Shown here: one piece after another, positions 62,661 to 64,000 of the stretch | How positions within the stretch are numbered: the stretch's first letter is position 1 | Layout of the letters: every line of letters begins with the position of its first letter | Source of the DNA: Halichondria panicea | Lineage: Eukaryota; Porifera; Demospongiae; Suberitida; Halichondriidae | Reading direction: 5' to 3' | Length of the DNA stretch: 64,000 nt | Assembly (NCBI RefSeq): GCF_963675165.1 | Contig: NC_087379.1 | Coordinates: 7,594,339-7,658,338, forward strand | Program-made: the position numbers and the translations under genes | Notes under the pieces: model-generated | What the model was told of the DNA's origin: nothing | What the model saw: only the letters and a program-made list of their open reading frames with translations | Databases searched by the model: none

Positions 62661-64000
62661 ATGGCGTTCTTCCTGCAAGAGGACTGGACTGACTACTACA
62701 ATGAGAGCTGCTCTGAGAACATCACTGGTCCCCTGGGATCTTGGTGGGTGCACCAGGCCTTTGGGCAATGCATAGGCAATGTGAGACAGTGGTTTGCCTT
62801 CTGGATTGGTCTCAGCTCAATCCTCTGCTGGATGATGGCCCTCATCCCGTGAGTCTGCTCCCCTTCTGTGTGTGTGTGTGTGTGTGTGTCTGCAAAGAAG
62901 CGGCTATAGCAATAATTATATGATTTAGTTTTAGCCTTTGCTAGTTTTGAGCTAGCTAGCTGTGAGGTATTGATAAATATAGGGGGGGTGGGGCTGGCTG
63001 CTGGCTAGATAATTATGTGTGTCAGGATTAATTTATAATGTAGGCAACTGGTGACGAACTGTCGGACTGGGAAGGCAGACCAGGTGCTCTCAGTGTGGTT
63101 CCTCATGCAGTGGGTGATAGGGGACACTACTAACCTACTAGGAGCCATCCTAACAGACCAACTCTTCACGCAAGTAAGCCAATGTTTGAACGACAAGTGC
63201 ACTAGACTTTAATACACATGATTGACCGTTTATTATTCAGCTTGCCACGGCTGTGTACTTTGTACTGATAGACTGTGTCTCTGTGTCACAATACATCTAC
63301 TATATGTGACAGGGCCTAGGAAAACAACCCTTATGGAGCAAACTAATAATGTTCAGTACACTACAAAGTAAAATATTTAGAGCTATTTTAGGATTTTGGT
63401 TTTCTTTCATAAGAAGTAACTTCAATATCTCCTCTAACTAAAAAAAAAATTTTTTTATCTGAAAATTTTTTGTATAGCCGTTACAAGGCAGCCATTGAAT
63501 TTTTTCATGCTGTTCTTATATGCAGATAGAACTTGGAACATTAGTTTCTCAAAACGGTAGGTCAATACTGTCCCCCTTTCACCCGAAAATATTTTGGGGT
63601 AGGAAGGTGCAAAGTGAGTGATATTGTAATCAATTTGAAGCTTAAGCACTGCTTTATTTAATTAAGCAATAAAATACAATTAATTAGTTTGCTCCATAAG
63701 GGTTGTTTTCCTAGGCCCTGTCACATATTATCAAGAACCAAGGACTCAAAGGTGTTGCCTAGTGTATAGTAGCCACGCAATTGTTGTACCATACAATGCA
63801 TGGAATGTGCTCAGGTCTTCGTAGCTGCTACAAGGACAAGCCGACATTACTGGCTGGTCTTCTCCCTGGGGTGGTGTGTGGTCTCCTCCTGGCCTCCCAG
63901 GGTCCCTCACTGTGGACACACTCCTATCAGACTCCACCCAGGACTGGGAGAATACTGCAACAAAGCCGGGAGATTGATTGGGGGGATGTGATTAACTTTG
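62661..64000 (+). pseudogene. SLC66A1: PQ-loop transporter, tandem copy 3, interrupted by a transposon and cut by the window end
   Basis: Exon 1 (62661 to about 62849) is nearly identical to copy 2 (one visible change is K to Q in WWVHQAFGQC). Exon 2 (about 63044-63174) encodes QLVTNCRTGKADQVLSVWFL. Exon 3 starts at about 63241 (LATAVYFVLIDCVSVSQYIY), but a 419-bp element sits in it after CTACTATAT, which brings an immediate in-frame TGA; the remaining codons (IIKNQGLK) resume at 63725. Exon 4 (from about 63816) encodes SCYKDKPTLLAGLLPGVVCG and runs off the window end. Otherwise the frame is intact, so the insertion looks recent. The copy may still be spliced around exon 3, or be polymorphic. 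The rest of the gene is not seen. Confidence 0.8.
63306..63724. mobile_element. MITE, 419 bp, 42-bp perfect TIRs, inside an exon
   Basis: Left 63306-63347 and right 63683-63724 are exact reverse complements starting GTGACAGGGCCTAGGAAAAC. ATAT flanks both sides (63302-63305 and 63725-63728), consistent with a 4-bp target duplication. The interior is AT-rich with no coding frame. Perfect TIRs and the exonic position indicate recent movement by a transposase encoded elsewhere. Confidence 0.93.

Overview
This is eukaryotic nuclear DNA from an animal. Genes are split into many short exons with GT-AG introns, mostly 50 to 600 bp and full of TG/CA microsatellites, minisatellites and small non-autonomous transposons. 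The gene set (mind bomb, Jagunal, RER1, HPS3 of BLOC-2, RNF212, eIF4G, sepiapterin reductase, a PQ-loop lysosomal transporter) is metazoan. Compact genes, AT-rich spacers and an NCL/CAX-type cation antiporter of a kind best known from plants and protists suggest an early-branching invertebrate. I think a sponge is most likely, but this is inference and I cannot name the species. All gene models below were built by eye from splice signals, reading phase and remembered family sequences.

Layout: 1-2700 is gene-free and repeat-rich. 2734-4854 (-) is an unrecognised six-exon gene that joins a collagen-like Gly-X-Y tract to about 14 copies of an eight-residue VVTTPRGP repeat. 4855-6594 holds no gene I can support. 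6595-14694 (-) is a mind bomb E3 ligase. 15025-17190 (+) is a coiled-coil protein. 17293-18097 (-) is sepiapterin reductase and 18397-18879 (+) is JAGN1. 19290-20330 is a segmental duplicate carrying a broken second sepiapterin reductase. 20964-25052 (-) is the cation antiporter. 25435-38428 (+) is a very large protein with six PH domains that resembles AFAP. 38708-40468 (-) is RER1. 40731-43452 (+) is RNF212-like. 43617-49768 (-) is HPS3. 50290-57582 (-) is eIF4G. 58920-64000 (+) holds three tandem SLC66A1/PQLC2-like genes, the third broken by a transposon and cut by the window end.

Neighbouring genes alternate head-to-head and tail-to-tail with very short gaps (divergent gaps of 262 to 382 bp; convergent gaps of 102 to 279 bp), so several probably share bidirectional promoters. 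Four products act in the endomembrane system (JAGN1 and RER1 in the early secretory pathway, HPS3 in lysosome-related organelle biogenesis, PQLC2-like proteins in the lysosome membrane). I see this as a theme and not as proof of a functional cluster.

The most unusual items are: the collagen-like/VVTTPRGP composite gene; the minisatellite in the antiporter gene that amplifies an exon-intron junction with its splice donor; the six-PH adaptor with clustered Tyr-x-x-Pro motifs; a perfect 24-bp-arm GC-rich palindrome between sepiapterin reductase and JAGN1; a transposon with clear terminal inverted repeats inside an exon of the third PQLC2-like copy; and two dispersed intronic repeat families, one of them foldback.
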